From the NCBI GenBank assembly GCA_023248995.1, contig JAHFDN010000002.1, positions 1-64,000 of the forward strand: 64,000 nucleotides of DNA. The letters run 5' to 3'. The notes below the pieces were generated by a model that was given only the letters and a program-made list of their open reading frames with translations, was not told the origin of the DNA and searched no databases. Shown in pieces: positions 1 through 9,002 of this stretch. Made by a program: the position numbers and the translations under genes. How positions within the stretch are numbered: the first letter of the stretch is position 1; each line of letters begins with the position of its first letter. Source of the DNA: Candidatus Rokuibacteriota bacterium. Its GTDB lineage: Bacteria > Methylomirabilota > Methylomirabilia > Rokubacteriales > CSP1-6.

Positions 1-1
1 C

Positions 2-493
2 AACTCAATCGATGATATCGCTGGGGTTCTGTCCCTGGCGCCCCGAGACATCTGCACCGGAGCGCTCGTGCCACGCTCCATTTCATGCGGGATTCCGTTC
101 CTCTTCGTCGCTCTTGCGGGTCGTGAGGCGCTCGGCCGAGCCAGGTTGAATCGAGTGGTCTGGGAGACGAAATTCGCGGATAGCTGGGCCAAGGACCTAT
201 ACTTGTTCACACGTGATGCCCGAGACTCCGACGTGTCCGCGCGGATGTTCGGCCCCGGGGTTGGTATCGAGGAGGATCCTGCATCGGGTTCTGCGGTCGC
301 AGCCTTAGCCGCATTCCTCACCGCTCTCTCTTCGGTTCGGAGTGGGACCCTGAAGTGGACCGTTGAACAAGGCCGCGACCTTGGCAGACCCAGCACGCTC
401 GGCCTTGAGGCAGACGTCCGAGACGGTAACGTGATCTCCGTACGGGTCGGCGGCTCAGCTGTACCGATGACAGAGGGTTTTCTTCAGCTGTAG
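2..493 (+). CDS. PhzF family phenazine biosynthesis-like isomerase, C-terminal part (5' end outside window)
   Basis: Frame is open from base 2; the motif RMFGPGVGIEEDPASGSA is characteristic of PhzF-family C-terminal halves. Confidence 0.8.
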   Translation, partial: NSIDDIAGVLSLAPRDICTGALVPRSISCGIPFLFVALAGREALGRARLNRVVWETKFADSWAKDLYLFTRDARDSDVSARMFGPGVGIEEDPASGSAVAALAAFLTALSSVRSGTLKWTVEQGRDLGRPSTLGLEADVRDGNVISVRVGGSAVPMTEGFLQL

Positions 494-1995
494 GGAGGCG
501 AGAGCGCTTTGGCGTGGGTGGCGGCGGACTCGCCGGCGAGCCTGCCGAAGACGGCGCCGGCCATGAGGCCTGAGCCGCCCGGGTAGTTCTCGTAGAAGAG
601 CCCGCCCACCAGCTCCCCGGCCGCGTAGAGGCCCGGGATGGGCCGGTCCTCGGTGTCGAGGACCTGCGCGCCCGTGTTGATCCTGAGCCCGCCGAACGTG
701 AAGGTGATCCCGCAGGTGACGCCGTAGCCCACGTAGGGCGGCGAGTCCAGGGGCAGCGCCCAGTTGGACTTGGGCGGCGTGATTCCCTTGGTCCCTTTGC
801 CGTCGAGGATCGCCGGGTTGAACTCTCCTGGCTGGACGGCTGCGTTGAATTCCCGGACCGTGCGAACCAGCCCCTCGGGGTCGATCTCGAGCTTCTTCGC
901 CAGCTCCTCGATGGTGCCGGCCTCGGCTTTCGTGACCTCGCGAATCCGGTACTCCTCGCGGAGGATCGCCACGACCTTCTGGTCGAAGATCTGAAACGCC
1001 GCGCGCTGGGGCTGCTGCAGGATCTCCCGCCCGTATTTCGCGTAGGTGTAGCTGCGGTAGTCGGCCCCCTCGTCCACGAACCGCTCGCCGCGAAGATTCA
1101 CGACAATCCCCAGCGGGTACGAGTGCTTCTGGAAGAGGTCGCCCACCTTGCGGTCTCCGAAGGGGGGCGCGTTGAGATCCCACGCCACAGCGTGGCAGGA
1201 TGACCAGTGGCCGTAGGGCTGGGCGCCGATCTCCAGCGCCATGCGGATGCCGTCGCCGGTGTTGTGGCGGGTGCCGCGGACGCGGGCCAGCTCCCAGTCC
1301 TTCCCCAGATAGCGCGCCCGCCACTCGGGGTTGGCTTCGAAGCCCCCCGCGGCGAGCACCACCGCGCGGGCCTCGACCTCGGCGAAGCCCTCCGGCCCAC
1401 GACAGACGAGGCCGCGGATCGCGCCCTGGTCATCCACGAGGAGGCGGACGGCCTTGGTCTCGTAGCGGACCTCGACGCCCAGCTGCGTCGCCCGATCGTA
1501 GAGGGCCTGGACGAGGCCCGGCCCGCCGCCGACGGCCTCGACGCTGAGCCCGCCCCAGAAGCGGTGGCGGTCGCCGACCTTGTAGGACTGGCGCCCGAAC
1601 ATCGGGATCCACCGGATGCCGTGGCGTCGCATCCAGACCACCGTGGGACGCGACCGGCTGACGAGAGTGTCGGCGAGGTCGGGGTCGGACAGGTTCTCCG
1701 TGAGGCGCATCAGGTCGTCGTAGAAGTTCTCCTCGGTGTAGGGGGGAAGGTCCACCGACGCGGCTTCGCCGGGGGTGAGGTCGGGGATGACGTCTTTGCG
1801 GAGGTCGTCGAGGCCTCCGTGGGCGAAGCGGAAGCCGCCGGCGGTGAAGAACGAGTTGCCGCCCCGCTGGGACGCCGGCGCCTTCTCGAGGAGCAGGACG
1901 GGCACCGCTGCCTCGCGCGCGGCCAGGGCGGCGCAGAGGGCGGCGTTCCCGCCCCCCACCACGATGACGTCAGCCGACGATGTCTTCGCCGCCAT
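484..1995 (-). CDS. FAD-dependent tricarballylate dehydrogenase / fumarate reductase flavoprotein-like
   Basis: N-terminal VIVVGGGNAALCAALAARE FAD-binding motif, RGGNSFFTAGGFR, and C-terminal GGLRINTGAQVLDTEDRPIPGLYAAGELVGG. Confidence 0.85.
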   Translation of the reverse strand: MAAKTSSADVIVVGGGNAALCAALAAREAAVPVLLLEKAPASQRGGNSFFTAGGFRFAHGGLDDLRKDVIPDLTPGEAASVDLPPYTEENFYDDLMRLTENLSDPDLADTLVSRSRPTVVWMRRHGIRWIPMFGRQSYKVGDRHRFWGGLSVEAVGGGPGLVQALYDRATQLGVEVRYETKAVRLLVDDQGAIRGLVCRGPEGFAEVEARAVVLAAGGFEANPEWRARYLGKDWELARVRGTRHNTGDGIRMALEIGAQPYGHWSSCHAVAWDLNAPPFGDRKVGDLFQKHSYPLGIVVNLRGERFVDEGADYRSYTYAKYGREILQQPQRAAFQIFDQKVVAILREEYRIREVTKAEAGTIEELAKKLEIDPEGLVRTVREFNAAVQPGEFNPAILDGKGTKGITPPKSNWALPLDSPPYVGYGVTCGITFTFGGLRINTGAQVLDTEDRPIPGLYAAGELVGGLFYENYPGGSGLMAGAVFGRLAGESAATHAKALSPPYS

Positions 1996-2782
1996 CGACG
2001 CCGATGACGTTCCCCGTGATCCAGTACGTGTCCGGATGGGAGAGGACCACGATGGCTCGCGCCACGTCGGCGGGAGTCGTGAGCCGCCGGTCCGGGTTCC
2101 GCCGGAGGGCCGCGGCCTTGATCTCCTCGCTGCCGGGAATCTTCTGGAGAGCCGGCGTGTCGGTCACGCCCGCGCGGATCGAGTTGACGGTGATCTTCCG
2201 GGGCGCCAGTTCCACCGCGAGCTGGCGCACGTGGGACTCGAGCGCGGCTTTGGCGGCCGACACGGGCCCGTAGAAGGGCAGGACCCGCGTCCCTCCCGAG
2301 GACGTCATGGCGTAGATCCGGCCGCCCTCTGCCATGAGCCCGCGCGCCAGGACCTCCTGGGTCCAGTACACGAGGCTGTGGGCCATGACGTCCAGCGTCA
2401 TGTCCACCTGGGCCTGCGTGACGCTCTCCTTGATCGGGTCGGCCACGTAGGGCTTGAGCGTCCCGAACGCCAGCGAGTGGAGGAGCACCCTGAGCCGACC
2501 CAGCTCCCCGCGCCCCTCGAGGATCCGCTGCATCTCGGCGGCGACCTCCCCCCGCTTCTCGGGATCCGCCGCGTTGACGTTGTAGAAGTGGGCCTCCCGG
2601 CCCGCTCGGCGGATCTCCGCGACGATGCGCTCGACGTTGGGGAGCGTCGCCCTCCGGTCGAGATGCACGCCGACGATGTTGAGGCCGGCCCGGGCGAGGG
2701 CGAGGCTCGTGGCCTCGCCGAAACCGGAGGAGGCGCCGAGGATCAAGGCCCAGCCACTCAGCCGAATCGGGGCGTCGGTCAT
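1970..2782 (-). CDS. SDR family oxidoreductase (enoyl-ACP reductase-like)
   Basis: GASSGFGEATSLALARAG cofactor motif, YGPVSAAKAALE active-site region, C-terminal TGNVIGVDGGEDIVG. Confidence 0.8.
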   Translation of the reverse strand: MTDAPIRLSGWALILGASSGFGEATSLALARAGLNIVGVHLDRRATLPNVERIVAEIRRAGREAHFYNVNAADPEKRGEVAAEMQRILEGRGELGRLRVLLHSLAFGTLKPYVADPIKESVTQAQVDMTLDVMAHSLVYWTQEVLARGLMAEGGRIYAMTSSGGTRVLPFYGPVSAAKAALESHVRQLAVELAPRKITVNSIRAGVTDTPALQKIPGSEEIKAAALRRNPDRRLTTPADVARAIVVLSHPDTYWITGNVIGVDGGEDIVG

Positions 2783-2859
2783 CGCCTCGCCATTTTAGCC
2801 GATCTGCCGCGATGGCGAAAGGGGTGGCGCCCGCCGCGGGTGTTGACTAGAATCGGGAG

Positions 2860-3594
2860 GTGTCCATGGCCAAGAGCGCGGGCATCGTCCTGATCGGCAA
2901 CGAGATCCTCTCGGGGAAGATCCACGACGCCAATGCCGCGTACCTCTGCCGGGAGCTGCGCGCCCTGGGGGTGGAGGTCCGGAAGATGTCGGTGATCCCC
3001 GACGAGCTCGAGGCGATCCGCCAGGAGGTCGCCCAGTTCGCGGCCGCCTACGACTACGTCTTCACCTCCGGGGGCGTCGGCCCGACGCACGACGACGTGA
3101 CCATCGTAGGGGTCTCCCGGGCCATGGGGGTCGCCGTCGTGCGCGAACCGCACCTCGTGCGTCTGCTGGAGGGCTTCTATCCGAGCAACCTCAACGCCGC
3201 CCGCCTCAAGATGGCCGAGGTCCCGGAGGGTGCCGAGCTCCTGGCCGGGGACTCGCTGACCTTCCCCGTCATCGTGATCCGGAACGTGTACGTGCTGCCG
3301 GGGGTGCCGGAGATCTTCCGCCAGAAGTTCGAGGCCATTCGGGAGCGCTTCCGGGAGCAGCCGTTCCATCTCCGGAGCGTGTTCGTCCGGATCGGGGAGG
3401 GCACCCTGGCCGATTTCCTGAACGATCTGCTGACAGCGTATCCGCGCCTGCTGGTCGGCTCGTACCCGGAGTTCAGGCACCCGGACTACAAGGTCAAGGT
3501 GACGCTCGAGTGCAAGGATCCCGAGTACGTGGACCAGGCGCTCACCGCGCTGCTCAGGCGCCTTCCCAAGGACGCGGTGGTCAGGATCGAGTAA
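2860..3594 (+). CDS. Molybdopterin-binding / CinA N-terminal domain-like protein
   Basis: IVLIGNEILSGKIHDAN and FTSGGVGPTHDDVT motifs. Confidence 0.85.
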   Translation: MSMAKSAGIVLIGNEILSGKIHDANAAYLCRELRALGVEVRKMSVIPDELEAIRQEVAQFAAAYDYVFTSGGVGPTHDDVTIVGVSRAMGVAVVREPHLVRLLEGFYPSNLNAARLKMAEVPEGAELLAGDSLTFPVIVIRNVYVLPGVPEIFRQKFEAIRERFREQPFHLRSVFVRIGEGTLADFLNDLLTAYPRLLVGSYPEFRHPDYKVKVTLECKDPEYVDQALTALLRRLPKDAVVRIE

Positions 3595-3604
3595 GGAGAG
3601 GACG

Positions 3605-4300
3605 ATGGCGCTACCGGCAAGGGAGTTCGGCGAGTCGCTCATGGCGGAGGTCCGGGCGGGCCGGAGCTTCGGCGGCCACCCGCTCTGGTTCAAGATCCAG
3701 GAGGGCCGGCTGTCGCGCGGGGGATTGGCCGGGTTCACGCGGCAGTTCTTCCTGCAGGTCCTCGAGTTTCCGCGCGCGGTCTCGGCGCTGCACTCGCGCT
3801 GTCCGGACCTGGGCGAGCGGAAAAAACTCGCGGAGTCGGTCTACGAGGAAGAGACGGGGAAGCTCTCGGGCTCCAAGCCCCACCCGGAGCTCTTCCTCGA
3901 CTTCGCGGCGGGCGTCGGCCTCGGCCGGGACGAGATGCTGGGCGCCGAGCCGCTCCCTTCCACGGCGGCCTTGATCCACTGGTTCGAGTACTCCACCAAG
4001 ATCCTCCCCTTTCTCGAGGGCGTGGCGGCCATCAACCTGGCGGCCGAAGGGCAGGTGGTCGGGGCCTTCGGCCCCTTCGCCCGGGCGCTCCAGAAGCACT
4101 ACGGCCTCTCCGAGGCCGAGGTGGCGTTCTGGGACATCCACGAGCTGGCCGACGCGGAGCACTCCGACGTGGGAGATCACATCGTGGTGAAGCACGCCAC
4201 GACCGACGAGGTCCAGGCCCGGGTCCGGCGGGTGGTGAAGACCTCGCTCGGGATGTGGTGGCAGTTCTTCGAGGGCATGGACGACCGCTACGGCGCCTAG
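3605..4300 (+). CDS. TenA/PqqC-like iron-containing redox enzyme family protein
   Basis: Helical HPLW...F.RQFFLQ...E.YEEETGK...H.ELADAEHSDVGDHIV pattern typical of the PqqC/TenA-like superfamily. Ends at the TAG created by the repeat insertion. Confidence 0.7.
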   Translation: MALPAREFGESLMAEVRAGRSFGGHPLWFKIQEGRLSRGGLAGFTRQFFLQVLEFPRAVSALHSRCPDLGERKKLAESVYEEETGKLSGSKPHPELFLDFAAGVGLGRDEMLGAEPLPSTAALIHWFEYSTKILPFLEGVAAINLAAEGQVVGAFGPFARALQKHYGLSEAEVAFWDIHELADAEHSDVGDHIVVKHATTDEVQARVRRVVKTSLGMWWQFFEGMDDRYGA

Positions 4301-4431
4301 TGTTCCGTCTGGAAAGTCATGTTAACGAGAGCTGAAGGGCCAGCGGGTGGCGCAGCGAGCAGCCCTACGGTGCTCGCGGCGATAGGCCCTGCTGGCCATT
4401 CTGACAGAACGCAACTTACGGGACGGAACAC
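4300..4431. mobile_element. MITE-like element, copy 1 (132 bp, internally deleted form)
   Basis: Ends GTGTTCCGTC...GACGGAACAC form a perfect 10-bp terminal inverted repeat; left flank TA, right flank TG (decayed TA). High similarity to copies 2 and 3 outside an approximately 98-bp internal gap. Confidence 0.85.
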
Positions 4432-4491
4432 TGGCGCCTCGCTCGTGTCGCGGTACTCGGTGGCGGCGGGCCCCCAGGAGCCCGACGCGTT

Positions 4492-5172
4492 CTAACTCGA
4501 CTGCACGTAGGCGATCCCGTTGTTGATGTTCGTGTCGTACGATCCGGCCCAGGAAGGGGCGGCGGCGAGCGCCGCGACGAGGATCACGACCGCCGGGACG
4601 AAGGGGGTCCGCCTCAGCGCGCCGAACCAGGACCACCCCACGGCTGCCAGGTGAGCGAAGAAACCGGTTACGCAGGCGAAGAACACCTCACCAAAGATCA
4701 GATAGAGCCGTGGCGGCATGAGGCTCCACGGAAACGAAGCGCGTTCCCGCAGTCCGCGCTCCAGGAAGCCCGGCGCTCCGCCGCGGAACCACCAGCCGCC
4801 GATCCAGGCCGCGGCGACCACCAGCGCCACGAATACCGGCGATCGGATCGGGTTCACGTTGGCCTTCAATCTCTCTCGGAGCGGCTGGTAGGCGTCCGTG
4901 AAGAAGTACGCCGGCACCGCGAACTGCTGTCTGTTGATGCCGAAGGGAGGCGGATCGTGCCGGGCGAGGACCCGCGACGCGAGGAAGGCGCCGGCCGCCG
5001 CCCCCAGGGCGGCGAAGGGGCTCAACATGAAGGCGAAGACCGCAGCCAGGGTCGTGAAAACCATCGCGCCCACCACGAACAGCGACATCTTGTTCTTTCG
5101 GTACGCCTGAGGCGTCCACGTGGCGCCGTCACCGTCCAGATCCTCGGTCGCGAAGCGATCGCCACGTCTCAT
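4492..5172 (-). CDS. Hypothetical multi-pass membrane protein
   Basis: Several hydrophobic segments (SLFVVGAMVFTTLAAVFAFML; PAVVILVAALAAAPSWAG); intact ORF in the local minus-strand gene run. Confidence 0.6.
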   Translation of the reverse strand: MRRGDRFATEDLDGDGATWTPQAYRKNKMSLFVVGAMVFTTLAAVFAFMLSPFAALGAAAGAFLASRVLARHDPPPFGINRQQFAVPAYFFTDAYQPLRERLKANVNPIRSPVFVALVVAAAWIGGWWFRGGAPGFLERGLRERASFPWSLMPPRLYLIFGEVFFACVTGFFAHLAAVGWSWFGALRRTPFVPAVVILVAALAAAPSWAGSYDTNINNGIAYVQSS

Positions 5173-5188
5173 CGCGACCTCCCCGCGA

Positions 5189-5611
5189 TCAACGGCGCTG
5201 ATCGGACATCTTGACCGAAAGCTCCCGGAGGCGCTCGAGCGTGCGCGGGCTCAGCATCGCCGCGAAGGCCGCCGGATCGGCCTTGCCCCGCTCGAGCGCC
5301 TCGCTCATCTTCTTCACGTCGCCGCCCGAGTTCTGCGTGAGCTCGGTCATGATCTCCGCGGCGAGCCCGTAAAACTCCTGCACGAGCTGCTCGGAGCCGG
5401 CCATGGACCGGATCTGCTGATCAATCGCCCTCGCCTGAGGATCCTTGGCGATCGCCGGGTTTCTGAGTGCCGGCTCCTGTAAGAGCCTGAGGGCCTGGGC
5501 CAGGGCCTCCGCCGATGCCTGATCGAGCCCCTGCGCCAGGACGGGATTCGCAGCGAGGAGGAGGAGGGCCAGCGAGATGCTCACGACCCGCGGATTCTTC
5601 AACGCAATCAT
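5189..5611 (-). CDS. Hypothetical exported protein
   Basis: Signal-peptide-like N-terminus SISLALLLLAANPVLAQG; overlaps the neighbouring gene by 4 bp. Confidence 0.6.
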   Translation of the reverse strand: MIALKNPRVVSISLALLLLAANPVLAQGLDQASAEALAQALRLLQEPALRNPAIAKDPQARAIDQQIRSMAGSEQLVQEFYGLAAEIMTELTQNSGGDVKKMSEALERGKADPAAFAAMLSPRTLERLRELSVKMSDQRR

Positions 5612-6420
5612 TCTATCCGTAAAAACATTTGAGAGTTGAGGAATCTCCGCCAGGCCTCCCAGTAGTCGTTCCCGCCCACGAGGTAGGTGTCGTTATGGTG
5701 GGCACCGGCGATGGTGTAGAATGCCTTCGGCCCGGCGGCCGCCTCGTACACACGGCGCCCGTGTTCGTAGGGCACGACCTCGTCGGCGTCGCCGTGGAGG
5801 ACGAGGAGGGCGGTCCGGACCCGGCCGACCTTCTCGAGCGAGTCGAAGCGGGTCCTGAACAGGGCTCCGATCCCGGGCACCGTCCGGTTGGCCATGGCCC
5901 GGACCGACAGAAACGGCGATTCCAGAATCAGGCCGGGCGGCGGGTGGGTGAGCGCCAGCTCGAGCGCCACCGCGGCCCCGAGCGATCGGCCGAAGTAGAC
6001 GATCTGCTCGGCGGGGATGCCCAGGTCCTGGACCAGCGCCTGGCGCGCCGCCCGCGCGTCCTGGTAGAGGCCCGCCTCCGTCGGGCTGCCCTCGCTCAGC
6101 CCGTAGCCCCGGTAGTCGAAGATGAAGACGCCGATGCCGAGGCGGGCGTGGATGTCCTGGATGTTGTCCAGCCGGTGACTGATGTTGCCGGCGTTGCCGT
6201 GACACCAGAGGAGCGTGGTGGGCCGGGCTCCCGGGACGAGCCAGCCGTGGAGGCGGACGCCGTCCTCGGCCTGGAACCAGACGTCGCGGTACGCGAGACG
6301 GAGGCTCGCCGGTGTCCCGCCGAGCTCGCGGCTCGGGACGTAGATCAGCGCCCGCTCGACCGCGTCCCGGCATCCCACGGCGATCAGCAGGACCGCGAGG
6401 ACAATGAGCGCGAGCTTCAT
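5608..6420 (-). CDS. Alpha/beta hydrolase (BEM46/ABHD-like)
   Basis: LWCHGNAGNISHRL, GYGLSEGSPTEAG, YFGRSLGAAVALELA nucleophile elbow, HGDADEVVP, and a late GAHHNDT His. Confidence 0.9.
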   Translation of the reverse strand: MKLALIVLAVLLIAVGCRDAVERALIYVPSRELGGTPASLRLAYRDVWFQAEDGVRLHGWLVPGARPTTLLWCHGNAGNISHRLDNIQDIHARLGIGVFIFDYRGYGLSEGSPTEAGLYQDARAARQALVQDLGIPAEQIVYFGRSLGAAVALELALTHPPPGLILESPFLSVRAMANRTVPGIGALFRTRFDSLEKVGRVRTALLVLHGDADEVVPYEHGRRVYEAAAGPKAFYTIAGAHHNDTYLVGGNDYWEAWRRFLNSQMFLRIE

Positions 6421-6456
6421 GACTCCTTATTGTAGCGCAGCGTCCCGGCACGCGAG

Positions 6457-8196
6457 ATGACCGACCCGGGCCGCGGTGTGCTCTGGGGCGTCGCGCTGGT
6501 CGCGGCGGCGCTCTTTTTCGTGGGTCTGGGTCAAGCGCCCTTCGTGGACCCGTCCGAGGGCATGCACGCCGAGATCGCGCGGGAGATGGGGCGGGTCGGC
6601 GGATGGGTGACGCCTCACTTCAACGGGATCCGATACTTCGACAAGCCTCCGCTCCTCTACTGGCTCATGGCCGCCGGCTTTTGGCTGGTGGGCCCCTCCG
6701 AGTGGGCGGCGCGCTTCTGGTCGGCCCTGGCCGCCTTCGGGACGGTGTTGCTGACGGCCCGCCTGGGGACTCTGCTGGGGTCGGCGCGCCTCGGGCTCAT
6801 CGGGGGCCTCGTGCTCGCCGCCAACCTCGAGTTCTTCCTCTTCGGTCGCTACGTGAGGCCCGACCTCCTCTTCGTCTTCCTGCTGTTGCTGGCTCTGACC
6901 GGGTTCATCCTCGCCTATCGCGGCGCCGGCCGGGCGGCACTCCTCCTCTTCTACGCAGCCCTCGGCCTCGCCGTCCTCGCCAAGGACGTGCTGGGCGCCA
7001 TCGGCTCGCTGGCGGTCATCGCGCTCTTTTTCCTTCTGACCCGCGAGCGACAGGTGCGCGCCCAGTGGGTTCCGTGGCTTGGCCTCGGCCTCTTCCTGGC
7101 GATCGCCGTGCCGTGGTATCTGGCCGTGGAGGTCCGGAACCCGGGGTTTCTCTGGTACACGATCGTGGACAATCACATCCTGAACTTCGCCCGCCAGCGC
7201 GTCTTCCCGGACGAAGACGTCTCGCTGTCGGCGCTCGAGTTCCTCGGCGTGAGCGCCATCGGGTTTTTCCCGTGGAGCCTCATCCTGCCCTGGGCCTTGG
7301 CGCGGGCGCTCCGCGGTCCGTGGCAGACGGTGGAGGCGCGGCTGTGGCTCCTCCTGGGGCTCTGGAGCGCCGCCGTCCTCGCGTTCTTCACGATTTCCCC
7401 CTTCAGGCTCCCCCACTACGCGTTGCCGGCCTTCCCGGCCATGGCGCTTCTGGTGGCCAAGCTCTGGGAGGACGTGCTCGAGGGGTCGCCGGGGAGCCCC
7501 TCGGCGCAGGCGCTCCTGACTCTCCCGACGATCGCGCTGGCCGCGCTCACGGCCATCGCCCTGGTCGCCTGGCTGGGGGAGGCGAGGCTGCCGTCGGGCA
7601 CGCTGTCGCTGGCCGACGTCTACACGCGGAGCCTCGAGGCGCGGAGACAGAGCGTGCCGTTCCCCTCCTACGCGCAGCTAAGGCCGCTCCTCGCCACGCT
7701 CGCGGTCATCTTCGGGGCCGGCACCGTGGGCCTGGCGGTGGCCGCGCAGCGGAAGCTGCCCCGCTTCGGCTTGGGCGTGCTCCTGGCCGTCATGCTCGCT
7801 TTCCTCCCGGTGGCGGCCCAGGGGCTCACGCTCTTTGCCAAGAGCCGGTCCGTGAAGGTCATGGCCGAGGTGTTGCGGGTGCGGGCGGGGGCGCGGGACC
7901 TGATCGTCCACGAGGGACCGCTCGAGAACAGCGGGGGCCTCTTGGTCTACCTGGGACGGTCCGTCAAGGTGGTGGATGGCCTCCAGTCGAGCCTGGCCTT
8001 TGGCGCCACGTTTCCGGAAGGCCGGGAGGTGTTCTGGGACCGACAGCGGCTTAAGGCGCGCTGGGCGGGGCCTGAGCGGGTGTTCCTGCTCTCGGTGCTG
8101 GAGCCGGACCAGAGCGTCGTTCAGGCGCTCGATCGGAGGCGCGGCCACCTGCTCCTTCAGAGCGGGGGGCGGTGGCTCTACTCCAACCGCCCCTAG
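6457..8196 (+). CDS. ArnT/PMT-like glycosyltransferase family 39 membrane protein
   Basis: DPSEGMHAEIAREM...FDKPPLLYWLMAAGF..WAARFWSALAAFGTVLLTARLG plus many TM segments. Confidence 0.9.
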   Translation: MTDPGRGVLWGVALVAAALFFVGLGQAPFVDPSEGMHAEIAREMGRVGGWVTPHFNGIRYFDKPPLLYWLMAAGFWLVGPSEWAARFWSALAAFGTVLLTARLGTLLGSARLGLIGGLVLAANLEFFLFGRYVRPDLLFVFLLLLALTGFILAYRGAGRAALLLFYAALGLAVLAKDVLGAIGSLAVIALFFLLTRERQVRAQWVPWLGLGLFLAIAVPWYLAVEVRNPGFLWYTIVDNHILNFARQRVFPDEDVSLSALEFLGVSAIGFFPWSLILPWALARALRGPWQTVEARLWLLLGLWSAAVLAFFTISPFRLPHYALPAFPAMALLVAKLWEDVLEGSPGSPSAQALLTLPTIALAALTAIALVAWLGEARLPSGTLSLADVYTRSLEARRQSVPFPSYAQLRPLLATLAVIFGAGTVGLAVAAQRKLPRFGLGVLLAVMLAFLPVAAQGLTLFAKSRSVKVMAEVLRVRAGARDLIVHEGPLENSGGLLVYLGRSVKVVDGLQSSLAFGATFPEGREVFWDRQRLKARWAGPERVFLLSVLEPDQSVVQALDRRRGHLLLQSGGRWLYSNRP

Positions 8197-8213
8197 CCTG
8201 CTATCCTCCTCGC

Positions 8214-9002
8214 ATGAGCCGGACGCCCAAGGTCGTGGTGGTCATGCCCGCCTACAACGCCGGGCGCACCCTCCGCCTCACCTACGAGGAGCTTCCGAAG
8301 GACTCGGTTTCGCTGGTCATCCTCGTGGACGACGGTTCCACGGACGCGACGCTCGAGATCGCCCGCGAGCTCAACGTCGAGATTTTCGTCCACAACCGCA
8401 ACTACGGCTACGGCGCGAACCAGAAGACCTGCTACACGGAGGCCCTCAGGGCCGGTGCCGACATCGTCGTGATGGTCCACCCCGACTACCAGTATGACCC
8501 GACGCTCTTGCCCCAGATCATCGAGCCGATCACGAAGGACGCGGCGGACCTGGTCCTGGGCTCGCGGCTCATGACGGGCGCCGCGGTGCGCCAGGGGATG
8601 CCCTGGTGGAAGTTTCTGGGGAACCGCGCGCTGAGCTGGCTCGAGAACCAGGTCCTCGGCCTTTCCCTTTCCGAGTTCCACACGGGGTACCGGGCCTTCC
8701 GGCGCGAGGTCCTCGAGACCGTGAACTTCCAGATGAACTCCGACGGCTTCGTTTTCGATCAGGAGATCATCGCCCAAGTCGTGGCCGCGCGATACCGGAT
8801 CGCGGAGGTCGCAGTGCCCGTGCGCTACTTTCCCGAGGCCTCCTCCGCGAGCTTCTGGGCGTCGGTGGGCTACGGTCTCCGGATTCTGCTCCTGCTCGCG
8901 CGGTTCGCGCTCCATCGCGCCGGCCTCCGGCGGTCCCGCCGCTTCGACAGCCTCCACGCCCGGTACTCCCGTCTCGGTCCCGGGGACGCGCGACCGCGGT
9001 GA
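8214..9002 (+). CDS. Glycosyltransferase family 2 (dolichyl-phosphate mannosyltransferase-like)
   Basis: KVVVVMPAYNAGRTL...ILVDDGSTDATLEIA...VMVHPDYQYDP. Start assigned to ATG 8214 rather than the longer ORF start. Confidence 0.9.
   Translation: MSRTPKVVVVMPAYNAGRTLRLTYEELPKDSVSLVILVDDGSTDATLEIARELNVEIFVHNRNYGYGANQKTCYTEALRAGADIVVMVHPDYQYDPTLLPQIIEPITKDAADLVLGSRLMTGAAVRQGMPWWKFLGNRALSWLENQVLGLSLSEFHTGYRAFRREVLETVNFQMNSDGFVFDQEIIAQVVAARYRIAEVAVPVRYFPEASSASFWASVGYGLRILLLLARFALHRAGLRRSRRFDSLHARYSRLGPGDARPR

Noticed and set aside
8606-8998. N-terminal extension of DUF2079 ORF as given in the ORF track
   Set aside because: It lies wholly within the GT2 gene in another frame and is Arg/Pro-rich noise; GTG 8999 gives a sensible TM start.
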